A stretch of 64,000 bases of DNA from Sphingobacterium humi (GTDB lineage: Bacteria; Bacteroidota; Bacteroidia; Sphingobacteriales; Sphingobacteriaceae), in the NCBI RefSeq assembly GCF_009768885.1, contig NZ_WSQA01000006.1, positions 239,671-303,670 of the forward strand, read 5' to 3'. Shown here piece by piece: positions 38,646 to 46,838 of the stretch; the first letter of the stretch is position 1; every line of letters starts with the position of its first letter. The position numbers and the translations under genes are program-made. The notes beneath the pieces were generated by a model that saw only the letters and a list, made by a program, of their open reading frames with translations, did no database searches and was not told the origin of the DNA.

Positions 38646-38653
38646 CAAAGTTA
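38646..38653 (-). promoter_or_regulatory. -7 box of the GH109 gene with adjoining palindrome
   Basis: TAACTTTG on the minus strand, 45 nt before the ATG. Immediately upstream on the same strand is the hairpin AAGGGGGA-N7-TCCCCCTT (38653-38675), covering part of the spacer; it could be a regulator site. Confidence 0.5.
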
Positions 38654-38822
38654 AGGGGGATATCACATCCCCCTTTAAATCACCTATTTTAAAACAAACT
38701 AAACAGTCAAAATCGAAATGTTATCAAATTAATGAACGTTATAATTTGGTTATGGGGCTTTCAAATCGCTCCATATACAATAATAAAACGAATTTTGAAA
38801 AAACAGAAATGATTTGGGCATG

Positions 38823-38832
38823 CAAACGTTTG
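38823..38832. promoter_or_regulatory. Possible LacI-family operator
   Basis: CAAACGTTTG, a 10-bp palindrome with the central CG typical of LacI-family operators, in the 404-bp gap between the GH109 gene and osmC. The LacI-family gene is the second gene to the right. The rest of the gap shows only the two promoters noted. Confidence 0.4.
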
Positions 38833-38977
38833 TCCAATTTACACAACCGATTGCTTTTCTGTCATATTCTTGTTATAAAGCCAGTTAGGTGGAATATTTA
38901 AGGATTTTGATGGGAATAAAGAGGCTTTAGGCGGGGCATTTTCCAAGGCTTACGCCTGTTCTCGGGGCTTTTTTTTG

Positions 38978-38985
38978 TAGCTTTG
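38978..38985 (+). promoter_or_regulatory. -7 box of the OsmC gene
   Basis: TAGCTTTG, exact match, 19 nt before the ATG. Confidence 0.5.
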
Positions 38986-39004
38986 TTAGACAAGATAAAA
39001 CGAT

Positions 39005-39421
39005 ATGAAAGTAGCATTACAACGTAAAAACCAGGCTGTTCATTTTGAAGCTTCGGCGGCTTCTTCTACAGTTAAAGTAAATATTGACGGTCCGGAATCT
39101 ATTGGTGGCGAAGGAAAAGGCGTACGTCCCATGGAGTTGGTATTGGTGGCCTTAGGCTCCTGCAGCGCCTTTGACTTGACGACTATTTTGCAGAAGCAAC
39201 GTCAGGAGATTGAGGACATGCAAGTGGAGGTGGAAGGTGAGCGCCGGGATGAAGTGCCTAACATCTTTACCAAGATCCATATTTCCTTCAAGCTGAAAGG
39301 TCCGATCGATGAGGTTAAAGCGCATAAAGCAGCTGAGCTAGCGGTAAAGAAATACTGCTCGGTACATGATATGTTGGTAGCCGGTGGGGTAGAAATTACC
39401 TACAGCATTCAGATCAACTAA
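39005..39421 (+). CDS. OsmC family protein
   Basis: 138-residue OsmC-like protein, a family of thiol peroxidases for organic hydroperoxides. Two redox cysteines are conserved: C53 in GSCSAFD and C118 in KKYCSVHDML. ESIGGEGKGVRPMELVLVALG is the typical N-terminal segment; the sequence resembles the YhfA branch more than Ohr. Its stop codon touches the stop codon of the convergent LacI gene with no base between them. Confidence 0.88.
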   Translation: MKVALQRKNQAVHFEASAASSTVKVNIDGPESIGGEGKGVRPMELVLVALGSCSAFDLTTILQKQRQEIEDMQVEVEGERRDEVPNIFTKIHISFKLKGPIDEVKAHKAAELAVKKYCSVHDMLVAGGVEITYSIQIN

Positions 39422-40432
39422 TTATTTCAGCACTAATTTAGAAGGGAAAATGACTTCTTGCGCTTGCTCGACAGCTTCCTTTTTATCGATACAGTCGAAT
39501 AATATCTCGGCGGCACGCTGCGCTTGCTGATCGGGATATTGTTCGATACTTCCCATAGGCGGATTATCCATGTACTTCCATAGTGGATAATTGGCATAAC
39601 TGATAAAATACATATCCTGATTCATGACAATCCCTCTTTGTTTCGCATAGCGAATCAAATCTAGGGTGACAAAATCATTAAAGGAGACCACTGCCGAAGG
39701 GCGATCTGCCAAGGCACATAGGCTTTCCATGGCGTCTTCATTGCCCTGTTCGGTTAGATCGGTGTGCACGATGTAGTTGGTATCGACAGCAAGTCCACGT
39801 TGCTTTAAAGCCTTGATAAAGTACTCAGAGCGTTGTTTTGAAGCTAATAGAGATTCTGGCCCATTGATCAGGGCGATTTTATGATGCCCCCGATCGATGA
39901 ATGCGTCAATAGCCTCCATCATTCCCGTGGAAAGGTCGCTATAGACTTTATGTACATTGGGCAAATCGGGCACACAATCAAAGAATACAATAGGAATTTC
40001 TGTTTTCGCCAGGATATCTAAATAGTCCATATTGGCGGTGTTCTTGCCCAAGGACATTAGGATGCCATCGACCCGATGTTTTTTAAAGGATTGCACAATG
40101 TTCAATTCCCGTTGTTCATTGTCTAAGGACTGCCCAAGCAATACGGTGTATTTCTTCTCTTCGGCTACCGTTTCGATGGTTGAAATGGCATCGGAGAAAA
40201 AAGGTTCAGAAAGTTTCGGTAAAATGACCCCGATGGTAAATGTCTTACGTTGTTTAAAGAAGATGGCGGTTTGATTGGGCTCATAGGCCATTTCTTCTGC
40301 TATTTTACGGACTCTATCTTTGGTGACATCGCCAATGCTGGGATGGTCATTTAAGGCCCGTGAAACGGTAGAAGGGGAAATCTTTAGCTTTCGTGCGATT
40401 TCTTTTATCGTGGTCGGTTTATTTCCTGACAT
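39422..40432 (-). CDS. LacI-family transcriptional regulator
   Basis: 336 residues. N-terminal helix-turn-helix and hinge: TIKEIARKLKISPSTVSRALNDH at 7-29, followed by the periplasmic-binding-like sensor domain (TIGVILPKLSEPFFSDAISTIE, GILMSLGKN, HHKIALINGP, SAVVSFNDFVTLDLIRYAKQRG, SIEQYPDQQAQRAAEILFD). Proteins like this control sugar-use genes. Candidates here are the GH109 or GH20 genes; the CAAACGTTTG palindrome at 38823-38832 is a possible site. A TAACTTTA near-consensus -7 box ends 4 nt before the ATG. Confidence 0.93.
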   Translation of the reverse strand: MSGNKPTTIKEIARKLKISPSTVSRALNDHPSIGDVTKDRVRKIAEEMAYEPNQTAIFFKQRKTFTIGVILPKLSEPFFSDAISTIETVAEEKKYTVLLGQSLDNEQRELNIVQSFKKHRVDGILMSLGKNTANMDYLDILAKTEIPIVFFDCVPDLPNVHKVYSDLSTGMMEAIDAFIDRGHHKIALINGPESLLASKQRSEYFIKALKQRGLAVDTNYIVHTDLTEQGNEDAMESLCALADRPSAVVSFNDFVTLDLIRYAKQRGIVMNQDMYFISYANYPLWKYMDNPPMGSIEQYPDQQAQRAAEILFDCIDKKEAVEQAQEVIFPSKLVLK

Positions 40433-40436
40433 GCAG

Positions 40437-40444
40437 TAAAGTTA
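40437..40444 (-). promoter_or_regulatory. Near-consensus -7 box of the LacI gene
   Basis: TAACTTTA (last base A in place of G) on the minus strand, 4 nt upstream of the start codon, the same geometry as lipA. Confidence 0.4.
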
Positions 40445-40463
40445 AGAATTTAATAATGAAGTT

Positions 40464-41885
40464 TTAATTCTTTATTAAATCCCTTTCCTTCGGCTGATTT
40501 ATCCGCTGCAATTTCTGGATGCTTGAGCTAGAAGTCCGCGTAGAGGCCTTTCCAGCCACACTAACCTTAATTAAAGCGCCCGTTTTAATATAGTTCAGTG
40601 CCGATGCGATCATATTCTCTTTAGGATCTTTAAAATCCAGGGTAATATTATCGGTTACATTTTTCAAATCGCCCGGAATACCATCCCAATAGTCCGTAAA
40701 GCCATCTTTATTGATAATCTTGAAGGAGGCCGTCCATAAGCCTACTTTCCCCATGATATCTTGGCGGAAGAAGCCTACAGGTTTACCAAAGGTAGCATCT
40801 TTTTCAGCAATTAATTTGACGTCCATATAAGGTTTTAGGGCAGAAATGACGATCTCACTGGCCGATGCTGTTTCATTTGAGACTAGAAATACGACTTTTT
40901 GGATATTGGTTGAATTTTCACGCTGGAAGAGTACATCCGAAAACTCCGGATTCAAGCGACCATTCGGCAGGTATTTCAAATTCTTATTGACATCGTATTT
41001 AAACATCACTTGGCCATTCCCGCTACTGTTGATTATTTTGTTCGCGAAGTGTACAGCGGTGCTCACATAGCCGCCCACATTATAGCGTAAATCGACAATG
41101 ATATCGCCGATATTTTTAGCGCCGAAGTTATCGAAAACCCGTTGCAGGTCTTTATACATTTGGGTTTGTCGCCCGCCATCGTCATACATTTCTTCAAAAG
41201 ATGACATCGCGATATAGCCTACATTTTTGTTGTTGATGGAATATACGGTATCAGCGATGACAGGATTGATATTGTAAGTGGTATATGCCATCTTAAAACT
41301 AATCTCCTTTCCTGCGCGCAACACTTTCATGTCCAGGTTATTCCCATCGATAGCATTCTGAATAAAGTTGACATTTCCTTGGCTCATGTCAGTGTTTTTA
41401 TTCATTTCTATAATACGGTCGCCCCGTTTGACGCCTTGCTCTGCCGCAGGTGATCCTCCCTCCACAAAATAGACATACAACTGCGTTGTTGCGCCTGCCC
41501 TCACAAATTCAAGGTACATGCCATACCCATCGGCGAGGTCTGCTTTAGCGCGGCCGGAACCACTGCTGATATCTTCCAATCTGGAAAAACGATCGAATGG
41601 GCCGTTATAGCCGGCATGAAAAGGGGTTTGCTTCTTTAAAGCGGCCAATACATCTTCCGGACTGGAATATTGATCGGTAAATGTTGAAATAGGGTTATAT
41701 ACTTTTATAGCATCAGTCCAATAGGAATCTTTTTGGTAATAGAAATAGACACTATCGCGTATTTTTTGCGCTTCAGTACGGTTACTTACCGGTGGTTCCG
41801 GCTTTGGCGGAGGTGCAAGTTTATTTACATCTTTCTCACAGCTTACAAACCATAGTAAGGCAATAAGGGGCAGTAATCTTCTCAT
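40464..41885 (-). CDS. S41-family C-terminal-processing peptidase, lipoprotein
   Basis: 473 residues with a lipoprotein signal (lipobox FVSC, C16). A PDZ-like segment (VEGGSPAAEQGVKRGDRIIEMN) precedes the tail-specific protease domain. The catalytic serine is S343 in ETASASEIVISAL, and the Lys partner is expected in ATFGKPVGFF. Paralogue of the S41 gene just upstream (41992-43527), 106 bp away. Such lipoprotein S41 peptidases are abundant in Bacteroidota, but natural substrates are mostly unknown. Confidence 0.9.
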   Translation of the reverse strand: MRRLLPLIALLWFVSCEKDVNKLAPPPKPEPPVSNRTEAQKIRDSVYFYYQKDSYWTDAIKVYNPISTFTDQYSSPEDVLAALKKQTPFHAGYNGPFDRFSRLEDISSGSGRAKADLADGYGMYLEFVRAGATTQLYVYFVEGGSPAAEQGVKRGDRIIEMNKNTDMSQGNVNFIQNAIDGNNLDMKVLRAGKEISFKMAYTTYNINPVIADTVYSINNKNVGYIAMSSFEEMYDDGGRQTQMYKDLQRVFDNFGAKNIGDIIVDLRYNVGGYVSTAVHFANKIINSSGNGQVMFKYDVNKNLKYLPNGRLNPEFSDVLFQRENSTNIQKVVFLVSNETASASEIVISALKPYMDVKLIAEKDATFGKPVGFFRQDIMGKVGLWTASFKIINKDGFTDYWDGIPGDLKNVTDNITLDFKDPKENMIASALNYIKTGALIKVSVAGKASTRTSSSSIQKLQRINQPKERDLIKN

Positions 41886-41991
41886 GGATGTTTTCTGTAC
41901 GTTCTTAATTTATAATTGCACACTATGCAAGGCTTCACCAAATCTCAGACCAATCCATCTGGCAAAAGATTAATGCGCTGTAAAAATTATT

Positions 41992-43527
41992 TTACAGCTT
42001 TGCATTTTTTCGATCGGAAAATTTAAACATCCCCAAAACAGAGCTATTAGATCCTGGAATATTTAAAGATACCGGGCTTATGCTTTCGCCTGATTTTCCA
42101 ATTCGGGTACTGGCTCTTGCACTTTGATAGCTACCGCTTGCAATATGATAGAGTGCATCTTTGAACATCTGTTCGTTGGTATCGCCTAATTGATGCGCGA
42201 TATCATCGTATGAATCTTTTTTCGTTCCTATTAAGCCGTTAAAATAGCCGCCTTGGCCGCTACTGTTTAAGGTTTCAAAGGAAGTGATATACAGGTCTGC
42301 ATACTTGTCCATGACGGAGAAGCCAAAGAAACCTACAGGCTTACCATAACTTCCGCGGTCGTTAATGGAAATTAACTCCACCTGCATATGCGGGCGTAGG
42401 TTATTGATAAGTAATTCACTGGCCGAAGCGGTGCTGCGGGTCACAAGAAAATAGATTTTAGCTAAGTTCAAGCTGTTCTTTTTATTAAATTTAATCGGAG
42501 CAAATGGGGCACCTTCGACTGTAGGATCGTCAAATCGCCATCTTTTGAACGTGTCATTTACTTTATGGGTATACATCACGCTTGTTCCCACCTTAGTAGG
42601 CGCCAATAGATTGGTAAATAACTCTGCAGCATTGGTTGAACCGCCACCATTATAGCGTAGATCGACAACCAGTTCCTGAATACCTTGATCTTCCAGGCTC
42701 TTTACCGCATTCTCCAAACCTGCGTAATAATCCGTATGCGATCCGTCTCTTTTAAAAATCTCGACAAAGGAGGTATAAGCCAGATACCCTATTTTCTTAT
42801 TGTTGAGCGTGACCACCTTGTTCTCAAAAAAGGGCTCGATATGATATTCTCCAGCTTGTAGGGTTACCTCAGACTCTTTATTAGTATTGAGGTCTTTAAC
42901 CTTGATTTTAATACTTTCTGGCCCACCAAATAATTTATTGACCAAGGCAAAATCTTTAGGCTCTTGGGAGAGATAATCTATTTTAGTATCCCCGTCGATA
43001 CTTAATACGCGCATGCCTCGTTTTATCCCGGCTTTCTCTGCCGGCGAGTTTTTCTGAACCAATTTAATATACAGGTCGGCGTTGCTGGCATTCGCCGAAG
43101 ACAAGAAATAATCGGGGATAATACCAAATTCCTTATGTAGACCCTCACCAATTTCTTCCCCTACAACACCTTTCCTATCGATAAAGCTAAAGCGATCATC
43201 GTTGGCATAAAGGGTTTTAATTTTTGCCAAGACCTCTTCGCCTGTACTTAGGTTTCCGGTGTGGGCCGATCTTATCTTCTCTAATATGGAAGGTTCGATA
43301 ATGGGCTTGTCTGCAAAGACCTGCTCGTAGTTTTTATTTTGAGCGATTAATTTGGAATCCGGGATTTTATCTGCCCAGAGCGAAAACATACCGGAGTAGT
43401 AATAGGTAAGATCCCGCAGTTGGGTTTCTTTATCCTGGTTTTGTTGATCTGGTTTGTTATTATCCTTTTTACAGGCTGTAAAGGCTACGACAAATGAAAG
43501 GAGCGCAAGAAGAAATCTGGATTTCAT
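41992..43527 (-). CDS. S41-family C-terminal-processing peptidase, lipoprotein (paralogue)
   Basis: 511 residues. Lipobox FTAC (C19) followed by KKDNNKPDQQNQDKE, a polar linker. PDZ-like core is LVQKNSPAEKAGIKRGMRVLSI; the catalytic serine is S370 in RSTASASELLINNL, with the lysine in GSYGKPVGFFG. It starts 5 bp after the HAD gene stop, so it belongs to the operon running from the LolD-like ATPase. It aligns in layout with the downstream S41 gene, which suggests an old tandem duplication. Confidence 0.9.
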   Translation of the reverse strand: MKSRFLLALLSFVVAFTACKKDNNKPDQQNQDKETQLRDLTYYYSGMFSLWADKIPDSKLIAQNKNYEQVFADKPIIEPSILEKIRSAHTGNLSTGEEVLAKIKTLYANDDRFSFIDRKGVVGEEIGEGLHKEFGIIPDYFLSSANASNADLYIKLVQKNSPAEKAGIKRGMRVLSIDGDTKIDYLSQEPKDFALVNKLFGGPESIKIKVKDLNTNKESEVTLQAGEYHIEPFFENKVVTLNNKKIGYLAYTSFVEIFKRDGSHTDYYAGLENAVKSLEDQGIQELVVDLRYNGGGSTNAAELFTNLLAPTKVGTSVMYTHKVNDTFKRWRFDDPTVEGAPFAPIKFNKKNSLNLAKIYFLVTRSTASASELLINNLRPHMQVELISINDRGSYGKPVGFFGFSVMDKYADLYITSFETLNSSGQGGYFNGLIGTKKDSYDDIAHQLGDTNEQMFKDALYHIASGSYQSARASTRIGKSGESISPVSLNIPGSNSSVLGMFKFSDRKNAKL

Positions 43528-43532
43528 AAAGG

Positions 43533-44084
43533 TTAAATTAATTTTGACTGGATGTAGTATATATCATCTGCTGACACTGTATGTTCAGAAGCAATATAGG
43601 TAAAAGGATCAATATTTCGGAAGCGCAATTCATCGGTAAAATAAACCTTCAACTTTTTATCATAGCCCATCCAGTCTATGTGCCTTAATTTATTGAGTTG
43701 CAGGGCGGGATTGCCTGCCGTCAAGACGGCTATTTGAGCTCCTTGCTCGTTTAGCTTTTTGAACAGAGTCTGTACGTTTTCAAAGAGAAACAATTTGAGG
43801 GGTAAATGTCCATTTGCTTGCAAACGTTCAAAGTTTTCGCGATAATCGGCTTTAAGCGCAAACTTCTTGACCGTGGCCTCATAAACAGCATCTTCCCCTT
43901 CGGCTAGCAGGGTATCTTTCATAAAAGCCACCATTTCTGCAGCAACAGGGCGTGCTTCTGTAAATTCTATAAATTGTGCAAATAGATAATAGACTTGTAA
44001 CAGAAAATCTTGCTTTGGATACAATACATCGTCTAATTCAAACAGATACAGCTTTTTGGTATCGGGTAATTCTTGGATCTTCAT
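43533..44084 (-). CDS. HAD-superfamily-like protein with degenerate active site
   Basis: 183 residues from the ATG at 44084, 7 bp after the upstream gene's stop; a longer frame to 44126 would overlap that gene. It resembles pyrimidine 5'-nucleotidase-type HAD proteins: LYLFELDDVLYPKQDFLLQVY, a helical cap and AVLTAGNPALQLNKL (motif II). But motif I, normally FDLDDTLYP, reads FELDDVLYP, so the nucleophile Asp is Glu (E16). The expected motif IV GDS...ND near the C-terminus is absent (it ends SADDIYYIQSKLI). It is probably not a phosphatase. Role unknown; the genes around it are a preATP-grasp-like protein and S41 peptidases. Confidence 0.75.
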   Translation of the reverse strand: MKIQELPDTKKLYLFELDDVLYPKQDFLLQVYYLFAQFIEFTEARPVAAEMVAFMKDTLLAEGEDAVYEATVKKFALKADYRENFERLQANGHLPLKLFLFENVQTLFKKLNEQGAQIAVLTAGNPALQLNKLRHIDWMGYDKKLKVYFTDELRFRNIDPFTYIASEHTVSADDIYYIQSKLI

Positions 44085-44091
44085 GTTGGTA

Positions 44092-44559
44092 TTAAACTGT
44101 GCAAAGGGCAAATTCCTCGCCTTCATCGGAGAAGGCCAGCAAGCCGGAGCCGGGATAAGCCACGTCTTGCTGATTGAGGAGATTCTTGCCTAGGGCGATA
44201 ATTTGGATTTCTACTTCTTTGGCCGGGTTCGGCAGGACAAATAAGGCTTTTAGCTCGTCCAAGGTAGGACTCAGCAATTGAATGCCATATTCCTCAAATA
44301 AAAGAGCAGCTTCGGCGAGGCTTTCCATTTCGCGAAAACCTAGCGGCAAGAGGTAGTTGGCCTGCTGATCGAGGCAGCATTTCAACAATTCGTGGGCAAA
44401 GGTAGGGTTTGCTGCTGTTGGTATCTGCAGGTATTTTGCCTGCAAAATGCTTGGCACCTGCTCGGAAGTGGCAAACTGCACCTGCAACTGTTCGCCTATT
44501 GCTTGGGCGACGCGCTGTGCCAAGGGCCGCGTGCCATAGGTAATGATAATTTTCTGCAT
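44092..44559 (-). CDS. Orphan preATP-grasp-like domain protein
   Basis: 155 residues. KIIITYGTRPLAQRVAQAIG is a Rossmann-like opening, and NYLLPLGFREMESLAEAALLFEEYGIQLLSP strongly recalls the preATP-grasp domain of carboxylate-amine ligases such as PylC or CarB (the ligase N-terminus). The ATP-grasp domain that should follow is missing: the protein ends FSDEGEEFALCTV and the HAD-like gene begins 7 bp later. It may be a conserved stand-alone protein of Sphingobacteriaceae, or a remnant. It starts one base after the LolD-like stop. Confidence 0.65.
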   Translation of the reverse strand: MQKIIITYGTRPLAQRVAQAIGEQLQVQFATSEQVPSILQAKYLQIPTAANPTFAHELLKCCLDQQANYLLPLGFREMESLAEAALLFEEYGIQLLSPTLDELKALFVLPNPAKEVEIQIIALGKNLLNQQDVAYPGSGLLAFSDEGEEFALCTV

Positions 44560-44560
44560 A

Positions 44561-45214
44561 TTAATAGATTAAGCCATCGCGCATATGGATAGTACGATCG
44601 GAAATCCGTGCCAATTCTTCGTTGTGGGTGACAATCACAAAGGTTTGTTGCATCTTATCCCTTAGGTCAAAGAACAGCTGATGCAGGGATGCTGCATTTT
44701 CGGAATCTAGGTTACCTGAAGGTTCGTCGGCCAGAATGATGGTTGGGTTATTGATCAAGGCACGCGCAACGGAAACTCGCTGCTGCTCGCCCCCCGACAT
44801 GGCACCAGGCTTATGCTTGGCCCGGTGGGCAACACCCAAGATATCCAATAATTCCATGCCACGCCGCTCGGCTTCCACTTTATCCATTCCGGCAATAAAG
44901 GCTGGAATACACACATTCTCGAGGGCAGTAAATTCCGGAAGGAGGTGGTGAAATTGAAAAACAAAACCAATATGCTTGTTTCTGAAATCGCTAAGTTGCT
45001 TTTCACTGAGTGCAAAAACATCCTGCCCTTCCATCATCAAGGTTCCCTTATCGGGTTTATCCAAGGTGCCCATGATATGCAGGAGCGTACTTTTTCCGGC
45101 GCCTGATGCACCTACGATGGAGACGATTTCCCCCTTATTGACCGACACACTTACCCCTTTGAGGATAGCGAGGTCGCCATAGGATTTGAAAATATTATTG
45201 GCTTTTAAGATCAT
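44561..45214 (-). CDS. ABC transporter ATP-binding protein, LolD/MacB-like
   Basis: 217 residues from the ATG at 45214; the frame is open further upstream but the family begins [12 protein letters not shown]. Walker [10 protein letters not shown] at 35-43, signature [15 protein letters not shown], Walker [13 protein letters not shown] and the H-loop VTHNEELA. This branch (LolD, FtsE, MacB) couples to FtsX-like permeases and powers lipoprotein release or export. No permease is beside it, so the partner lies elsewhere. First gene of the operon leading into the orphan preATP-grasp, HAD and S41 genes. Confidence 0.88.
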   Translation of the reverse strand: MILKANNIFKSYGDLAILKGVSVSVNKGEIVSIVGASGAGKSTLLHIMGTLDKPDKGTLMMEGQDVFALSEKQLSDFRNKHIGFVFQFHHLLPEFTALENVCIPAFIAGMDKVEAERRGMELLDILGVAHRAKHKPGAMSGGEQQRVSVARALINNPTIILADEPSGNLDSENAASLHQLFFDLRDKMQQTFVIVTHNEELARISDRTIHMRDGLIY

Positions 45215-45303
45215 ATTGCGAAAATAACAAAAAAAACAGCAGCATAATCCATCCATAAGGGGTAAACTTAATGGATAATTCACGATTTTATCAAAATAAT
45301 AAC

Positions 45304-45334
45304 TTGTCCCTTCCGAATAAATACGCTATTTTTA
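45304..45334 (+). promoter_or_regulatory. Promoter of sucC
   Basis: TTG at 45304-45306, 20-nt spacer, TATTTTTA at 45327-45334 (one mismatch in the last base), 19 nt before the ATG. Confidence 0.5.
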
Positions 45335-45352
45335 CAGCAAATTTTTTTATCA

Positions 45353-46552
45353 ATGAACATTCACGAATATCAAGGAAAAGAAATACTTAAGAGTTTCGGA
45401 GTAAGAGTACAGGAAGGTATTGTTGCCGAAACCCCGGAGCAAGCTGTTGAGGCTGCGAAAAGAATGAAAGAAGAATTCAACTCGGATTGGGTAGTGGTAA
45501 AAGCACAAATCCATGCGGGTGGCCGTGGTAAAGGTGGTGGTGTAAAATTAGCGAAAAACCATGATGAAGTATTGCAACGCGCAACAGACATCATCGGTAT
45601 GCAATTGGTAACACCGCAGACTGGTCCAGAAGGTAAAAAAGTTAATAAGGTTTTAGTTGCTCAGGATGTTTACTACCCTGGCGATAGCGAAACCAAAGAA
45701 TTCTACATGTCTGTATTATTAGACCGTGCTACTGGTCGTAACATCATCATGTACTCTACAGAAGGTGGTATGGACATCGAGGAAGTTGCTGAAAAAACAC
45801 CTCACTTAATTTTCAAAGAAGAAATTGACCCTAAAGTTGGCCTTCAAGGTTTCCAAGCGCGTAAAATTGCGTTCAACTTAGGTTTATCAGGTGCTGCACA
45901 CAAAGACATGGTTAAATTTGTGGCTGCCCTTTATAAAGCATACGATTCTATTGATGCATCGATGTTCGAAATCAACCCGGTATTAAAAACTTCTGACGAT
46001 AAGATCTTAGCGGTAGACGCGAAAGTAAACTTAGATGAGAATGCTTTATACCGTCATGCTGATATCGCTGCTTTGCGCGACATCACTGAGGAAGATCCGA
46101 CAGAAGTTGAAGCTGGTGAGTCTAACCTAAACTACGTGAAATTAGATGGTAACGTAGGCTGTATGGTGAATGGTGCTGGTTTAGCTATGGCGACTATGGA
46201 CATCATTAAATTAGCCGGTGGTGAGCCCGCAAACTTCCTAGACGTTGGTGGTACAGCAAATGCTGAGACCGTAAAAGCAGGTTTCAACATCATCTTGAAA
46301 GATCCTAACGTAAAAGCAATCTTAATTAATATCTTCGGTGGTATCGTTCGTTGTGACCGTGTTGCCCAAGGTGTTATTGATGCTTACAACGAAATCGGCA
46401 ATATTCCAGTGCCAATTATCGTTCGTCTTCAAGGAACAAATGCCAAAGAAGCAAAAGAATTAATCGACCAATCTGGTTTACAAGTTTACTCAGCGATCTT
46501 GTTGAAAGAAGCTGCCGAGCTAGTAACGAAAGTATTGGAAGAAGGAAAATAG
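45353..46552 (+). CDS. sucC: Succinyl-CoA ligase [ADP-forming] subunit beta
   Basis: TCA cycle enzyme forming succinate and ATP/GTP from succinyl-CoA. 399 residues, typical. ATP-grasp N-terminus MNIHEYQGKEILKSFGV, WVVVKAQIHAGGRGKGGGVK, the metal and nucleotide site MFEINPVLKTSDDKILAVDAKVNLDENAL, and the CoA ligase domain GLAMATMDIIKLAGGEPANFLDVGG followed by NIFGGIVRCDRVA. The alpha subunit sucD is not adjacent, as is common in Bacteroidota. The terminator begins 2 bp after the stop. Confidence 0.97.
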   Translation: MNIHEYQGKEILKSFGVRVQEGIVAETPEQAVEAAKRMKEEFNSDWVVVKAQIHAGGRGKGGGVKLAKNHDEVLQRATDIIGMQLVTPQTGPEGKKVNKVLVAQDVYYPGDSETKEFYMSVLLDRATGRNIIMYSTEGGMDIEEVAEKTPHLIFKEEIDPKVGLQGFQARKIAFNLGLSGAAHKDMVKFVAALYKAYDSIDASMFEINPVLKTSDDKILAVDAKVNLDENALYRHADIAALRDITEEDPTEVEAGESNLNYVKLDGNVGCMVNGAGLAMATMDIIKLAGGEPANFLDVGGTANAETVKAGFNIILKDPNVKAILINIFGGIVRCDRVAQGVIDAYNEIGNIPVPIIVRLQGTNAKEAKELIDQSGLQVYSAILLKEAAELVTKVLEEGK

Positions 46553-46554
46553 TA

Positions 46555-46617
46555 CTTTCCGCGTCATAAAAAAAGCGAGCTTTTGGGAAAAGCTCGCTTT
46601 TTTTATGACGCGGAAAG
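46555..46617. terminator. sucC terminator with perfect 30-bp arms
   Basis: Arms 46555-46584 and 46588-46617 are exact reverse complements with a GGG loop. The inner GC stem AGCGAGCTTTT is flanked by an A7/T7 pair, and the outer part extends 13 bp further than a terminator needs. Confidence 0.9.
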
Positions 46618-46623
46618 AGTATA

Positions 46624-46810
46624 TAGTATTTAGTACTTAGTAGTTAGACCTATGATCGCCTTTTAGGTTTGTACATTAAACTTGAACAGCAACAAGTTAC
46701 CTTTTTGTGCTTGCCCATGAAACCCTAACACTAACAAATTACGGTCATATTCGTATTAATAACACATCTGCAAGGGTCTTTATACTAAATACTATCTACT
46801 AAATACTAAC
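46624..46810. repeat. Family-1 heptad palindromic element F (sucC-hemL gap)
   Basis: Left arm 46624-46654: units TAGTATT, TAGTACT, TAGTAGT then TAGACCTATG. The right arm 46773-46810 is the inverted counterpart (AGGGTCTTTATACT, then AAATACT units). Centre about 118 bp with no coding potential. The last right-arm unit (TACTAAC) runs into the hemL -7 box. Confidence 0.8.
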
Positions 46811-46814
46811 TTTG
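46807..46814 (+). promoter_or_regulatory. -7 box of hemL, overlapping repeat element F
   Basis: TAACTTTG followed by CAC, the same as the carB box. Its first four bases are the end of the heptad array, and the -33 region falls wholly inside the array. 24 nt before the ATG. Confidence 0.55.
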
Positions 46815-46838
46815 CACTAAACAATCTTTATACATACT

